NCBI GenBank assembly: GCA_950295325.1
Contig: OX485803.1
Span: forward strand, 35,539,554-35,603,553
Length of the DNA stretch: 64,000 nt
Source of the DNA: Polytrichum commune
Lineage: Eukaryota; Streptophyta; Polytrichopsida; Polytrichales; Polytrichaceae
Direction of reading: 5' to 3'
The notes under the pieces were generated by a model. That model saw only the letters and a program-made list of their open reading frames with translations, was not told where the DNA came from and did not search any database. This document shows, piece by piece, positions 39,237-51,518 of this stretch. The position numbers and the translations under genes are program-made. Positions within the stretch are counted from its first letter, which is position 1. Each line of letters begins with the position of its first letter.

Positions 39237-40400
39237 GTTGGCTGGCGTTAACTACTACGCCTCGTGCTTAAGCCCTCCGGCAAGAACGCATTGGGCGATC
39301 ACTTGAACCTCTCCACCACTCCAACGTCCTACAAATTCAGCTTCCCACTTCAGTCACAAACCCCATAGAAAAACATCCAACTAATCCAAAATGAGCAGAT
39401 AAGAACGACAGCTGGATTAGGGTGATGGATGAATGCCCAAATGACAGATCCACAAGGCAATTCAACAAGTTCATATACAGAACTAACAGAAAGACGACAC
39501 CGTCCGTCAAAGAAAAAAACCCAAACAAAACAGAGAGAAAACTACCAAAACAATAATACAAATCCCTCCGAAAAAGCCACTCCGTCAACCACTACACTTC
39601 TCCCAGCTGCCCGAACATCGAAGCTGAAAGAATATGGACGACATCACTAGCCCCTACACAGTCGGATAACTAAACCCCCAGACTCTCACTCTTCCAATCA
39701 CACGATCAGATTCCTCATGCATCCAATACCGACTCCAAACACTTCAAAAACATCCACCACCACCACTCCCCTCGAAACCCTTCCCCTCATTCCCAGCGCA
39801 CCCAAAACCCCTCTCTCTCTCTCTATCCTCTGGACCTCTCCCCCGTCATCCCCCTTCGCATTCACTATCCCACACCCCCCAAAAAAACCGACAAAGGCCG
39901 AAACTCCACAACAACCACTCCCTGAGCCGGATCACAAATACTCATGCATCCCACGAGCTCCCTGCGGCGGACTCCTCCCCGGTACGCTTACCCTGATGCA
40001 GATTGCGGCTCCCTGCGGTCGAACGCGCGGCCGCGGCTAGACTCCTGCGTGCGAGTAGCGACCCTTGGTGCAACCAGGGACGTAGCTGGGACGAAAGAGC
40101 GAAGGAGCGATGCGAAACGCGAGAGAAGGAGAGCAGGGAGAGCAGGGAGAGTGGCTATGGCGGTGAGAAGCTCGCCTCGTTGCGCTTCTTGTTGTTTGGA
40201 GAGCAGGGGAAGCGAAGGGAAGGGAAGGGAAGGAAGGCAGCTAACCCTAACTTAATATTCCCTTCTTTAACCCTGCTTTGCTTTGCTTGCCCTCAAAGCT
40301 CTCTCTCTTTCTCTCTCTCTCTCTCTAGGTTTCCGTAACAGGAAATTCACCCCTGCTGCTCTGGTTAGTACTAGGTATATATATGTACCCATTGTACCCT
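39237..40400 (-). promoter_or_regulatory. Importin promoter / 5' region
   Basis: Upstream of the start at 39236. The DNA is GC-rich from about 39900 to 40200, has GA-rich stretches near 40085-40240, and a CT-rich run at about 40303-40328. The open frames across here are low-complexity Pro/Arg/Ser products of that composition and are not supported as genes. Part of the segment (about 40240-40380) is duplicated at 41345-41460. Confidence 0.4.
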
Positions 40401-40678
40401 TGTGGGGGGGTCCTATGAAATGATGAGGGTTTTTTTGAATGGGGGCTACTAGAAGCGGAGGAAAAGTAATCCCTTATTGCTCATCCGTTCACACGGAGGA
40501 AACGCCACTTGCAAGTGAATTTGGACCGACACGTGGATAGTTGCGTGTATGATAGTGAGCTAGAAAAATTGGGTTCCGAGCAACTTGGTTTTCACACTAT
40601 TTAGAAACTTGAGAATGTTGAGGGCAGGGGATTGAAGTTATGAAGGGATGGATGGGAAGGAAGGTGCGTTGCTTTGTC

Positions 40679-40871
40679 TAATTAGTGTGGGTTATCATGT
40701 GGAGTTACAAATTGCGATAACGTTCTAATGAGAGTATCATATTTTACCCAAATTACATAAGCACTTAGTATGCAAACTGAAGAACGTGATACAACTTAGT
40801 TGGCAAAAAATGATGATGTCTGTAAAAAGTTATAGCAACACGTGACTCCGAATAGTAACCCACAATAATTA
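40679..40871. mobile_element. MITE related to the element at 1-199
   Basis: The ends (40679-40721 and 40829-40871) are inverted repeats about 43 bp long with roughly ten mismatches, and share the 'ttagtgtg...tta' and 'gctataac'-type words with the MITE at 1-199. About 193 bp long and non-coding. It lies between duplicated promoter-like segments. Confidence 0.6.
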
Positions 40872-40892
40872 GACAAAACCATGTAGCTAGGG

Positions 40893-40894
<2 letters not shown>

Positions 40895-40958
<64 letters not shown>
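40895..40958. repeat. (TC)n microsatellite, about 64 bp
   Basis: Uninterrupted TC dinucleotide repeat. It explains the artificial Glu-Arg repeat frames on the minus strand. Confidence 0.98.
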
Positions 40959-40961
<3 letters not shown>

Positions 40962-41138
40962 AAAGGATATCCACCCCTCCTCATGCTAATTGTAATGTAC
41001 ATCTACTCATGCAATGTTTACAGTCACAATTATCTACATTCAACTTATCACATAATAAACAAGCATTTATTGATCTAAGGCTCACCCTTCAACCTCTAGA
41101 CACACACAAAACGTAACATATGTCCTTCTTCCCCAAAA

Positions 41139-41460
41139 CGCCACTTGCAAGTGAATTTCAACCAACACGTGGTAGGTTTCATGTAGTGAGTGGGGAAAAT
41201 GACTTCCAACTAAGTTACTAATTGCAATACTTGGATGAGAATGAAAGGCACCGGTCAAGTAACAATGGTGGTGCTAAGCTTGCTTTCATCCACTTCTTGT
41301 TGGTGTGGATGGAGGTTTGGTAGGGGATGGAAGGCATCATAAATGAATGAAATCCTTACCTAATATCCCCTACTTTACCATGTCTTGCTTCTCTCTCTTT
41401 CTCTCTCTCTAACATGAATTTCACCACATGCTCCGGTCACTTGATACTAGGTACTACGTG
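41139..41460 (-). repeat. Duplicated copy of importin upstream segments
   Basis: 41139-41215 matches 40500-40580 (shared 'cgccacttgcaagtgaattt' and 'acacgtgg' words). 41345-41460 matches 40240-40380 (a 'ccttacctaatatcccctac'-type start, then a CT run, then 'gaatttcacc' and 'tactaggta'). A third, weaker relative of the CT-rich part lies at about 44445-44540. No coding sequence accompanies the copies. Confidence 0.65.
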
Positions 41461-41499
41461 CATGTCATATTATGGATAAACATGTTCAGATGTATACAT

Positions 41500-41650
41500 T
41501 TATTGGCTCTGTCTATAGGATAGAGACTATGCATCAAGTTTTATGTTTCAATTTGAGCAAATTTCCTAACTACTTTGCGTTCACACTTGAACATTACTTG
41601 TTCTTACTCTATTTGGTTCATTCTATTTTAATGTGGATGTTAATTATAGT
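41500..41650 (+). repeat. Dispersed repeat R4, copy A
   Basis: Aligns in the same orientation with 43056-43200: both have 'gtctatagga', 'gactatgcatcaa', 'atttcctaac' and 'aatgtggatgttaa' in order. Non-coding. Confidence 0.75.
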
Positions 41651-41792
41651 TATTATAGTTATACATATATAGTTAATTATATTATTATATGTATCTAGTT
41701 AAGTATATTTGTTTCTTAAAACAAACTACATATAAAACAAATAAAATATATCATATAGTAGCTCTCTACTAGCTTGGACATAAAGTAACTAA

Positions 41793-41957
41793 TTTTAAAA
41801 GTGCCTAAATTCATGGAAAATTAATTTTGTTGGGTGTCCAAAAACAATAACATTTAAAAAATTCATGGAAAATTAATTTTGTTGGGTGTCTACAAACAAT
41901 AATATTCAAGTAATGTCAAAATATTTTAAAAGTGCCTAAATTCATGGAAAATTAATT
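41793..41957 (+). repeat. Overlapping tandem repeat, about 50-65 bp units
   Basis: The word 'attcatggaaaattaatt' occurs three times (near 41809, 41860 and 41940); the first two copies continue with 'ttgttgggtgtc'. This looks like a local duplication series. Confidence 0.8.
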
Positions 41958-42100
41958 AAAGAATGTTAGTTATAGAAAATATTTAGGTTAATTAAAGCCT
42001 CCAAAGATGAAATTAGGAAAACCATTCATAATTCATAAAAATGAATTGGATGAATGTCTATATTATTTTAAATGATTTTTGTAATCTACTTTTAAATAAT

Positions 42101-42237
42101 TGTACATTCAACTTTTATGCATTCAACTTTTATGATTATGCATTCAACTTTTATAATTATGCATTTGACTTTTATAATTATGCATTTGACTTTTATAATT
42201 ATGCATTCAACTTTTATAAGTATACATTCAACTTTTA
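42101..42237 (+). repeat. 21-bp tandem repeat, about 6 units
   Basis: Units of the form 'attcaacttttataattatgc' with small changes. The open frame across it encodes a simple Asn/Phe/Tyr repeat and I do not regard it as a gene. Confidence 0.85.
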
Positions 42238-42974
42238 GATAATTATTATTAATTATTATTAATTGTATATTTTAGAGGACCAAATTTAAAACCACTATAG
42301 TTAAGATATTTGAACTACTAGTTGAAAGAGAGCCTCAACTCATAGTAGTTTATAGTATATAAGCTCTAAGGTTTGGTGGAATATGCCTATCAAATTTCAT
42401 TATTGTAAAAACCACTTTCACATCTTCTATCCCTGTGTCTACAACATTTTTATTTCTTGATTTTGTTCCATGTTGTAAGTCTCTCTCTCCTATCCATAGT
42501 TTAAGGACTGTCATGGCGACGATTAGCAGCAGTAGGGTTTGTAAGCCTGTTATCTCTATCACTGATATCAACGAGAATTCCAGGGATGTGTGGTTTGAGG
42601 GGAGGGTTTTAAATCGATATGGTACTTTTAATTTTGTTCGTTCAGGAGATTTAAAGAGAGCATCAGGATCAAGTCCATTTCCATACCTGCAATGTGATTT
42701 GGTTGATTTTTTGTATCTTATTGAACTTTATTGTATTATAATATAGATGATTATATTTAAATTTGTTTTTTATTATAAACTATATCATATTATTATATTA
42801 TATTATATATTACATATATAATATATTCAATTGCATTATATCATACGCTTTGTAAGCTAATTCTATATTCATTTTTAATTATAGTATATTTTGTAAAATT
42901 AATATATTTTAACATAATGTTGAAGTTAGATTATGTACTAAAACAATATAATCTTCAACGAAATACAACATTCT

Positions 42975-43200
42975 TCTATAATTGTAGTCTTTCATAGCAA
43001 AGGACAGAGCCTCACAGTTCTACCGTTTTCTTGTTTACAAATGTCATGTTTCGTTTGTTGGCTTTGTCTATAGGACAAAGACTATGCATCAACATCTCCG
43101 TTTCAAGAGAAAATTTCCTAACCACTTTGTGTTCACACTTGGACGTTACTTGTTCTTGTTATTTTTGGTCCACTTTATGTAATGTGGATGTTAACTATAG
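42975..43200 (+). repeat. Repeat R5 copy A (42975-43036) joined to R4 copy B (43056-43200)
   Basis: The first 62 bp recur at 43431-43492 (shared 'attgtagtctt', 'agcaaaggacagag' and 'ttctaccgttttcttgttt'). The second part is the relative of 41500-41650. A GATA microsatellite follows at about 43205-43232. Confidence 0.75.
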
Positions 43201-43430
43201 TTTTATAGATAGATAGATAGATAGATAGATATAAGTGCTCCCTAAAATCCATTGAAAGAAATCTAGTTAACTATAGTTATTTCGGCAGTTCCTGATTATT
43301 TATTTTAAAAATTTTGGGTGATAAATGAGTAGCTTCAATCCTTTACCCATATTTGAGAAGAAGGTGCACAAAATCCAAGAAAGATTTGGTATAGTGAATA
43401 GCCATGGATTGGCATGAGCAAAGTGGACAT

Positions 43431-43492
43431 CTACAATTGTAGTCTTTTATAGCAAAGGACAGAGTCTCATGGTTCTACCGTTTTCTTGTTTC
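43431..43492 (+). repeat. Repeat R5, copy B
   Basis: Direct copy of 42975-43036 with a few substitutions. Non-coding. Confidence 0.75.
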
Positions 43493-46054
43493 CTATAAAA
43501 AAAAATGAATATTGGGAAATGTTTGTAGATAAACGGATTTCCATAATATACATGTAAAATAATATACATGCATCAAGTAGTGCATGGCATTTAAGTAGAT
43601 GTGAATTATCACTAAACATTACGAAATGATGACCAAACAAGGAAAAATATGCATTAGCAATATTAACGAGGGTATACCACCCATTCCATCGTGCGAAGAA
43701 CTCATAGTTGCATTCTTACCCTATTTCAATTTTGTACATTGTTTCCACATTGTCATTCATTTAAAAAAGATGACACTATATTCATAACACGAAGAAAGTA
43801 TGTTTAGAAGAGTTACCATGGATTGCAACTAAAAGTGTGTACTTGCACATTGTGCAACGCCATCTTTTGTCTTCTCATGGGATCCCAATCCAAAAGGTTG
43901 AATGGTGACGATGAAGTTGGAGTGGGTGGATCTACCGCACGGTGAGAGTCCAATCATCATCACTTCAATATAGTCAATGTAGGTGCAACTATAGAAGTGG
44001 CTTGAGAGCATAATGACTAACTCAGTTAGAGAGAGAATAGAAGAAACAATGACCTCATTTGGATCAGCGTGATTGAAATGCTACGACCCACCCTTGGTAT
44101 TATGCTCGGGGGGGGGGGGGGGGGTCACCGGCCGAATAGTAGAAACCACATGAGAACAACTATAAGGTGCTTTTTATTCATTGGAAGGAAAATTTCTATA
44201 AACTTTGAATCTACCATAGCCTCCTTAAATTGTAAAATATGTGATTATATATAATTTAGTGTAAGAGGAAAACCCCCACTTTAGGTTTGAGGTAGAAGGA
44301 AATTAGGGTGACAAAAAAATAAAAAAATAAAAAGAGGATATTCACATATAATACATGAATGAAAGAAAATTCGAATGAATATCAATGGATGGGTCAAACT
44401 ATGAATGAAGACTTAGTATTGATTGGGGTTTAGAGTAGGGTTTAGCCTTTGCGCCTCCACGCCTCGCATTCCCTTCTTTGCTTAGCTTTGCTTTCTCTTT
44501 CTCTTTTTCTTTCTTTTGCTCTTAGCATTTCGCAAGTCACTATGGAGTTGCATGATACTTACGTGGGTTGCACCGTGTGATATTCTTAAGCTCTAGCAAC
44601 AACTCTTCGACTCTTCTATTAGCTTCCTCAACCCTCTCCTCGGCTCGAGGCGCCTGATCTTTGGCTTCATCCGTTGCCTTCATGAATACTTCTCAATCAT
44701 TGTGATAAAGGTTGCACTCCTTCTCCAAATGGATGCATTATTGTGTTAGTCTTCCATCTTCGTTTATAGTTCTATGGTGTCCTAGGGATTGCACAAATTC
44801 TCTATGGAGATTTGTGTTTGTGGTTTGCTAAAAATTTAGTGGATTTTCTTTGTGTTTTTTAACACTTTAGTTTTGCAATTGAACTTCTAGCTCGGTTTTC
44901 TTGGTGTGTGTTGTCTTTGTGCCACATTCATTGATTACAAATTCCCAAACCAACATTTAACTTAGATGCGTGACATGCTCTAGTTATGATGTGTACACTC
45001 TTCTTTCACCAATATATAACAATGTGAATTTACACCATGCCATATTGGAGTTCTAAGTTTGCCTTCGTATGGAACGAGTAAATCAAAATTTTATAAATAA
45101 TTTACCATCACTTGAACGAGAGGCCAGAACCCTGGTTTGCCTCCCATAGACTTCTTCTCGAATAGTATGGGTTTTCTTTTATAATCACCTATAGGGTGCC
45201 GAATATTTAGTGAAGTAGATTTTTTTCTACTTAAAGGGTTCCCTAAAATCCAAATGAGGAGGTAAATAGCCCCCTTAAAAATACCCTTTGTACGCATGTG
45301 GTTACATAACACAAGGCAGAGTGACCCCCCGAGGTATTATGTCCATTGGACATAATATCAACTAACTCAATTACACTAAGCTTATGGGCATCCCCACCCA
45401 CCCACCCACACACAATGAGCAAGAAGTTACACAAATGCATGGGGTGGTGGCTGAGTGGTGGCCTTGATTTGTCTTTTGAGGTGTTGAAAGCCAAGATGAT
45501 GGCACATGGTCACAATAAATATAGATGTTCCACCCTCCAATGCCACATAAAATGCTTTTGCAACAATATATTAAACATGACTAACACCGTATATCTAGTA
45601 TGACATAACTAGAATGTCATTTGTATACGATAAATGTTTCAATTGACTTGCAACCCCTCCCCCTATGCCAAAAGCAATAGTTCTCAATCTCCCTCACTGC
45701 CATGCATATCAAACCACTCTTATATACCCACAAATTGCTATGGATAAAAATATGATTGTTCAAATATAGTTTGCCAACCCACCACCAAAGGGCATGATTA
45801 CTATCACCACCACCTTGCACTAAAAATGTCATTAGTGCATGAACGGACATGCCTCACCAATAATAATATTATTATTACTTGATGTTGGTATTATATATGT
45901 TTCCTTCACCTTCTTCAACTCCCTTGACCCCCCCCCCCCCCCCTCAAAGTGTGATGAACGTTGTTGGAGACATGAGCCCAATTGTGAATGTGACAAGAGA
46001 TACAAATAATCACATCATCATAAAGCACCAGGAGATCATTGCCACCAAGCTAGT

Positions 46055-46085
<31 letters not shown>

Positions 46086-47368
46086 GTCAATGTTTGTATT
46101 CTACAATATGGAGAGCAAAATTGTTTGTATTTGTTCATGACAACTAACTTACCTTGGGTGGTGGGCAAGTGTAAATGACATCTATGAATACACAACATCC
46201 TAGAGATTTTAGATCTATAGGGAGAGGAAAAAAGAAAACCCCTTAATATTTGGTGAGGAGCTAGAGTAGCATGTTATGTGGTCAATAGAGGTGGTATTAG
46301 CACACACATCTCATATTAGGTTACAAACCCGACTCCAACATAGTGACAACATTGCTTAAAAGGTGTATGTAAATCATAAGGTTTTGAAAACACATTTATT
46401 GTGTCAATACATATAACATTTATTTAGCATCAGAAACTTCCAATTAGTTTTGTGATAATTACTCCTTGAGTTATACATTGTATGCCATACTATACTCCAA
46501 TTCTACTTAGCAAAGTTTGATATAAAAATACTGTAGGTGATAATTGGGCACTCTGGTGCCAAAATGCTAAGTTTTGAGGTAAGACATGTGATTTTTTTAG
46601 AGGTTCTGACTAACAGAAAACTAACACATGGCCCTTTGCTCAAATTTGGAGTTAATTTGTGTTGAACCTGACTATCACCTACAGTAGTAGATTTCTTTCA
46701 TCAAAATTACATTATATTTACCGCTCAATTATTATTCTCTACAATAATCACATTATACACCACCATGTGAAGAAACGTGATGCGAGCTTCTCATGGTGTC
46801 AGTACTCTACAAGAATCAATGTCCCTTCACCAATACAGTCAATCACAAGTGCAGAAACAGCCAAAAAGTGACTAAGATTTGGCATAACTTAAAATTTTGT
46901 GAGCAAGATTTTTTTGCACAGGCTCAAGGGCATGAACCTTGAACATCCAACTCAAGACAACGAGCAGCAAATGAGGATTTGCGAGCTTCACAACTTTGCT
47001 TCTAATCTGTAGACAGTAGACAGACAATTGCTACAACCTAATAACACAATTTCATAGAAAGAATAATGAATTCATCTGAGTCTTGTGCAGGCTGATGAGA
47101 GCACCATGTTATGTGCATGAAAGTGGTGGAAGTGGAGGATTGTAGGGGCACCTTAGCCTGTGGAAACCCTACCTTATCATGTGCATTATCAACAAGTACA
47201 TAGGCCCTGTCTCTTGTAAACAAGGCCTTTTGACTAACTATGTGTAACTGCCGAGCCTTACTTTCGGCGTTCAATTACCTGTGTTGATGTCCTTTTAATG
47301 GCAATAACGTATAAACAGAGTGGATGTGTAACACCTAAAGTAAAAGAATCATCTATACAGGGAGACAG
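43493..47368. other. Intergenic, simple repeats only
   Basis: No supported gene. Visible simple sequences are G17 at 44108-44124, C16 at 45928-45943 and (AT)n at about 46058-46085. The last few hundred bases are probably the RAB21 3' UTR. Several 60-90 codon frames here carry no family signature. Confidence 0.45.
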
Positions 47369-49830
47369 TTAAGAGCAACATCTTGAAGGAGGCGGCGTTG
47401 CTGCTAATTGATTGTCCATGATCACCACACTCTTTCTTCTTGAGCCAGTTGTGAGGTTGTCACCACCCTCTGTCTCCCTGTGTTGTAAAACACCTGTACA
47501 ATGAAACATAAAGCAACATATAAAAATCTAAAATATCCACAAAGGGGTCCAGACTTCTAAATAGTAGTTACCTAAGTACTTGACTTGCAGTAACACGTAG
47601 TATTTCAAGTAGATTAGGCCCTTCTGCAAGCTCGCTGACAATTCAAGATTAAGAAATGAATATACATGGATAAAGCTAGAACCTCTCTATACTCAACTCA
47701 ACCTGCCTCTGATGATACAGGTCACAGTCCTTTTTTTGACACTTGCAAATCTTATCCACTTTCATATTTTGGCTTCTACATGTGTGAACTCCCGTAACCT
47801 CTGAGCACTGGCTACATGAGCAATCTGCAAAGTAATGTAATTGAGAAATAGGAGATCTACCATGCAAAGAACATCGGCAAACTCTATAAGTAACTTGAAT
47901 ATAAGACAAGTTACAGGAGCCTAAATAGACTTTGATGTTCAAAGCTATTCACAGAAGAGAGGGAGCTTACGATGAGCAATATCAACAAAAGTCTCCTCAA
48001 TGCCGGTATTGAGCTTTGCTGATGTTACAGAATGAGTTGCTCCTATGGACTCTGCATACCTGTGTGAAGAATATATGATTGGTAAGCACACACATAAGCC
48101 AAACCTTTACTCTTAAATTGAATGCTCCTCGCAATAATGAATGAAGTACGTGCTGGGAACATAGAACATGCAAACAATAAAGAGTTTGTGCACTTGTGTA
48201 CCCGATAACACCAGTAAAGCTTCCCCAATATCACTAAGGGCAAAGTGACCATCCCATAGAAATCTATTACTGATGACTGCAGGAAGAAGCCAGAACCATA
48301 ACAAAACTAGAGTGAATCATCCAAAATAATTGAGAGGATCACCTACACGGTATCAAATAAAGAATGTCATGGTCTCAAAATGGCCTATGCCGAAAAATGG
48401 GCTTGATGTAAACTATGGACCAAACAGAAAACCTCACAACCAGTAACATTGAATAACTTATTCACTTGTTAATACGAATCATCCGCATGGTCCACTTCTA
48501 CCTACGCTAAGCTATCCCTACGTGATTAACCCAGCTGTTGCTGAGCGTGAATCTCCTCTGGGATTAAGAGAAGACCGACGGCAAAAGCTGTGTAAGGAGA
48601 ACCTGAGACTATAAAATCGTGCAGCACATGATCTAGCAGAAATGAGTACCAACCTTTCGGACTCCTTCAAATCCACTTGCCGTAACTTATCCATATCAGA
48701 CTTATTGCCTGCAATTGCTAACACAATGTTTTTGGATGCCATCTTCCTTAGCTCTTTCACCCAGCTCTGAACACGGTCAAAACTGTCCTTGTCCAGTAGA
48801 TCATAAACCAACAGCGCTGCTGCAAGACCTCACCAACGTAGTACACTATTTAATACCATGAATCTGAATTGCTATATGCACCAGACATTTTAGCACTAGA
48901 AGGTAAGTGGACAAGATATAGAACCTCATTAGGTCTAGATGGCCATATTGTGTTCAAACCCAATAGAGCCTAGACATGGGTGTTCAAATAGGATGCATGA
49001 AAAAGCTCTGAAATAAACAAGAGGTCATGATAAAGCTGCCACTAACCATCAGCATCACGGTAGTAAATGGGACCAAGCGCATGAAACCGCTCCTGACCAG
49101 CAGTGTCCTGCAGAAAAGCACCAGAAAGGTACTCAATGATGAAAGCGGTTCAAGTCTTCCTAGCTACATCCAAAGATTACTCTAAAAAAAACTGACCAGA
49201 TTGCACAGGTGATCCCCACCCTCACTGACATCTGGAGAGTGTCTCCAAATGCTTATTATTATTCCACTGCCGGTGATCATACGAAAAGCCCAAGCTCGCC
49301 CTTTCTCTCTCTCCCCTCTTCCATTTAATACACCCATAACAAGGCGAGGTTAAGATGACCTACCCAGATACAAAGATTTACAGTCTGGTCATCCACCGTT
49401 ACTCGCTTCGACAAATATGAGGCTTGAATTGTCGCCATCTGCTTCTCAGAGAATACATTATTGACATAGCGGAGCACAAGAGACGTTTTCCCTACACGCC
49501 CTGCACACAGTGCCACAAGCTCACGTCAATCCCAAGGCCCACTCTCAAACTTCCATTAACTCACAGAACTCTTCACCATTGAGAATCCAGCCCTAAGTTC
49601 AGGCCGAGCTAGAATTTCGGCAATTGAACGCTACAGATTCTCTTTGTTATCGAATCCCCCCCTGTTGCGGATCCCTTACAAACCCTAACAGAGCAATTTC
49701 ACCAAAACAGAGCACTCTGCGCACGATGGAACAACAGAGCACTTGCGGTTCGCTTCGGTTGGGTTCGGTTCGTCTGCGTACCATCGCCTAGAAGCACAAG
49801 CTTAATCTGCGGAGTAGCGGTGGACCTCAT
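47369..49830 (-). CDS. RAB21: RAB21-type small GTPase
   Basis: Clear minus-strand exons: 49830-49782, 49500-49364, 49107-49047, 48819-48654, 48059-47971, then 47634-47572 and 47477-47369 (stop TAA). The P-loop GDGRVGKTS, WDTAGQERF, NKSD and TSAK motifs are intact. RFHALGPIYYRD, WVKELRKM and TIQASYLSK are characteristic of RAB21 rather than RAB5 or RAB7. The C-terminus ends in RCCS, giving a prenylatable Cys pair. The join between 47971 and 47634 is unresolved: the phases require a small exon of length 3n+1 that I could not place, so residues just after TSAK...VDIAH are uncertain. In animals RAB21 works on early endosomes and integrin traffic; a similar endosomal role here is inference. RAB21 is reported in bryophytes and green algae but not in Arabidopsis. 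Confidence 0.92.
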
Positions 49831-50424
49831 CGTCCTCCCCTCCTCGCTCCTCCCTCCCCCGAATCCCGTGTCTTCCCGTGGCTATTGTTGTTCGTGAGAC
49901 CTGTTGTTGCTGTTTGGATTCCCTGGGCGGAGCCCTGTTTAGATTTGAGTATGTCGCGATGACTGTTCCACGCTGGTGTGGCCCTGCCCTTGGGCTCCTC
50001 TGTGGTAAGAGAGGCTAATTTAGTCCAATTCTGTGGCCATGGCGCCGGGGTGTGGCGAAGAGCAGCGAAGCGAAGAGCGCGAGCGAGCGAGTGCGTTGCA
50101 TGCGGGGAAATTGGTATAACACACTCCACGGTTACCGGGCCCTCTCTTGGCCAACGCCCTGCCGAAGGAGGAGGTAGCTTCCGGGTACCAACACATTCTT
50201 TATTTTCCCCTTCACACACGAGGCTGAGGACCCGTGACCATCAAATTGTGAGAGCCCACAAGTTAGTGTCCAAAGGCCGTCCCAAGACACTTTCCAAAAT
50301 CATGTAGTGGGGTCACGGGTCCTCAAAGTGTAGCGTGAAGTCATACTTCACCGGGGCCTAACCAAATTTTATTTCAATGAATTTCTATTCAATCGGGGTC
50401 CTCGCACATGATAAGATATAATAA
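49831..50424. promoter_or_regulatory. RAB21 upstream region
   Basis: GC-rich up to about 50200, consistent with a promoter on the minus strand. The open frames at 49827-50219 (-) and 49978-50307 (+) overlap on opposite strands, are compositional, and have no family signature. Confidence 0.35.
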
Positions 50425-50905
50425 ACCAATGGATCTGTGAGATTTCGGAGTGTCATGGTTTCCCACTTTTTTGTTAGGCCTACTTCTAAGAGGTGATCTT
50501 TAAGAATAATCCAAGTGACCATGAAACATGATCCACTTGATGCCATGTAGGAATCGTGTAAGCTTTACATCCATCTTGGGTTCACTTTCTTTGTTGGTCC
50601 CTCGCGCGTAGTGGGAAGCAAACTTGGACCAGCTATACCTTTTCCACCGACAAGAGTGTTGGAAGTGCAACGGTCAAATGCCCTCAATCTCGTGAACACT
50701 TCATTCAAAGATCTTTCATTGGTCAAAAAGGTTGAGTCCATTCGAGTTCAATTCAAACCAACAAGTGAAGGCCTATGGGCCCAAAGAAATTGTCATGGAT
50801 GCAAAGTCTACATGGATTCCTACATGGTATACTGTAAGTAGTGTTTCATGGTCTACCGGAATTTGCATCAAGCCCACCTCTTGAACATCGGTGTCGGTGG
50901 TACAA
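50425..50905. repeat. Repeat R3, copy B, with internal inverted arms
   Basis: 50488-50533 and 50826-50872 are inverted relatives (shared 'aagaggtg' and 'gaccatgaaac' blocks), about 340 bp apart, and both match R3 copy A at 21985-22130. This could be a decayed foldback element. Non-coding. Confidence 0.5.
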
Positions 50906-51010
50906 CCTTTGGATGAGAATCAAGGGCCCTCACAATTACATGGTGACGGCCTTTGGCTCATGTGTGAAATAGCCCTTAGTTCGCCTCTACTTGATTTAGC
51001 TTAACCCTTT

Positions 51011-51518
51011 AGGGACAAAGGATTAAATCAAGTATAGGGTTGCTCCTTGGCCCTTAACAATACACAGCTTGCATAACAATACACAACTCCTTGGTTGCAT
51101 TATGTGGGACTAGATAACATGTCAACATAATTGTCCTTGGATTTTGGAATTTCCCATTCATGAGGAGCACTTAAGTTGTGTATTTCTTGACATGCAACTG
51201 CAAATTATCATAGTCTTTCTAATCACAAACTCTTTCTTTGGAAAGACACCATCATGTAGTTGCTTGATAATGTTATCTATACTTACATGTATACTATAGA
51301 TAGTTTGAGAGTGATGGTGGAACGGACCAAGTATTAAATCTAGTATAGAGTTGCGCCTTGACCTCTAGGTATTTAACGATTTTTAAAGCCTTGGTCGACT
51401 TGTTCGTCGCCGTGAAGTTAGTGTGTTTTCCGATTGGGCTTATCTTTATACTTAAAGCCCAAGGCAAGGTCGTGAGGGACCAAGGATTAAATCAAATATA
51501 GGGTTGGGCCTTGGCCTG
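51011..51518 (+). repeat. Threefold direct repeat of about 40 bp
   Basis: Copies at 51011-51055, 51325-51362 and 51474-51518 share 'attaaatcaagtatagggtt' and 'ccttgg' with a few changes. The spacing is irregular and nothing coding accompanies them. Confidence 0.65.

Noticed and set aside
39717-40338. Overlapping Pro/Arg/Ser-rich frames upstream of the importin gene
   Set aside because: They overlap in different frames in GC- and GA-rich promoter DNA, and have no domain or splice support.
40765-41002. Glu-Arg repeat proteins on the minus strand
   Set aside because: They are a direct translation of the (TC)n microsatellite.
47680-47827. Cys-rich exon candidate continuing RAB21 (HCSCSQC...)
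   Set aside because: It can be spliced in phase but would insert about 50 residues unlike any Rab C-terminus; a small unlocated exon is more likely.
49827-50307. Two 110-130 codon frames on opposite strands upstream of RAB21
   Set aside because: Their content comes from the GC-rich promoter; no motif is visible and they overlap each other.
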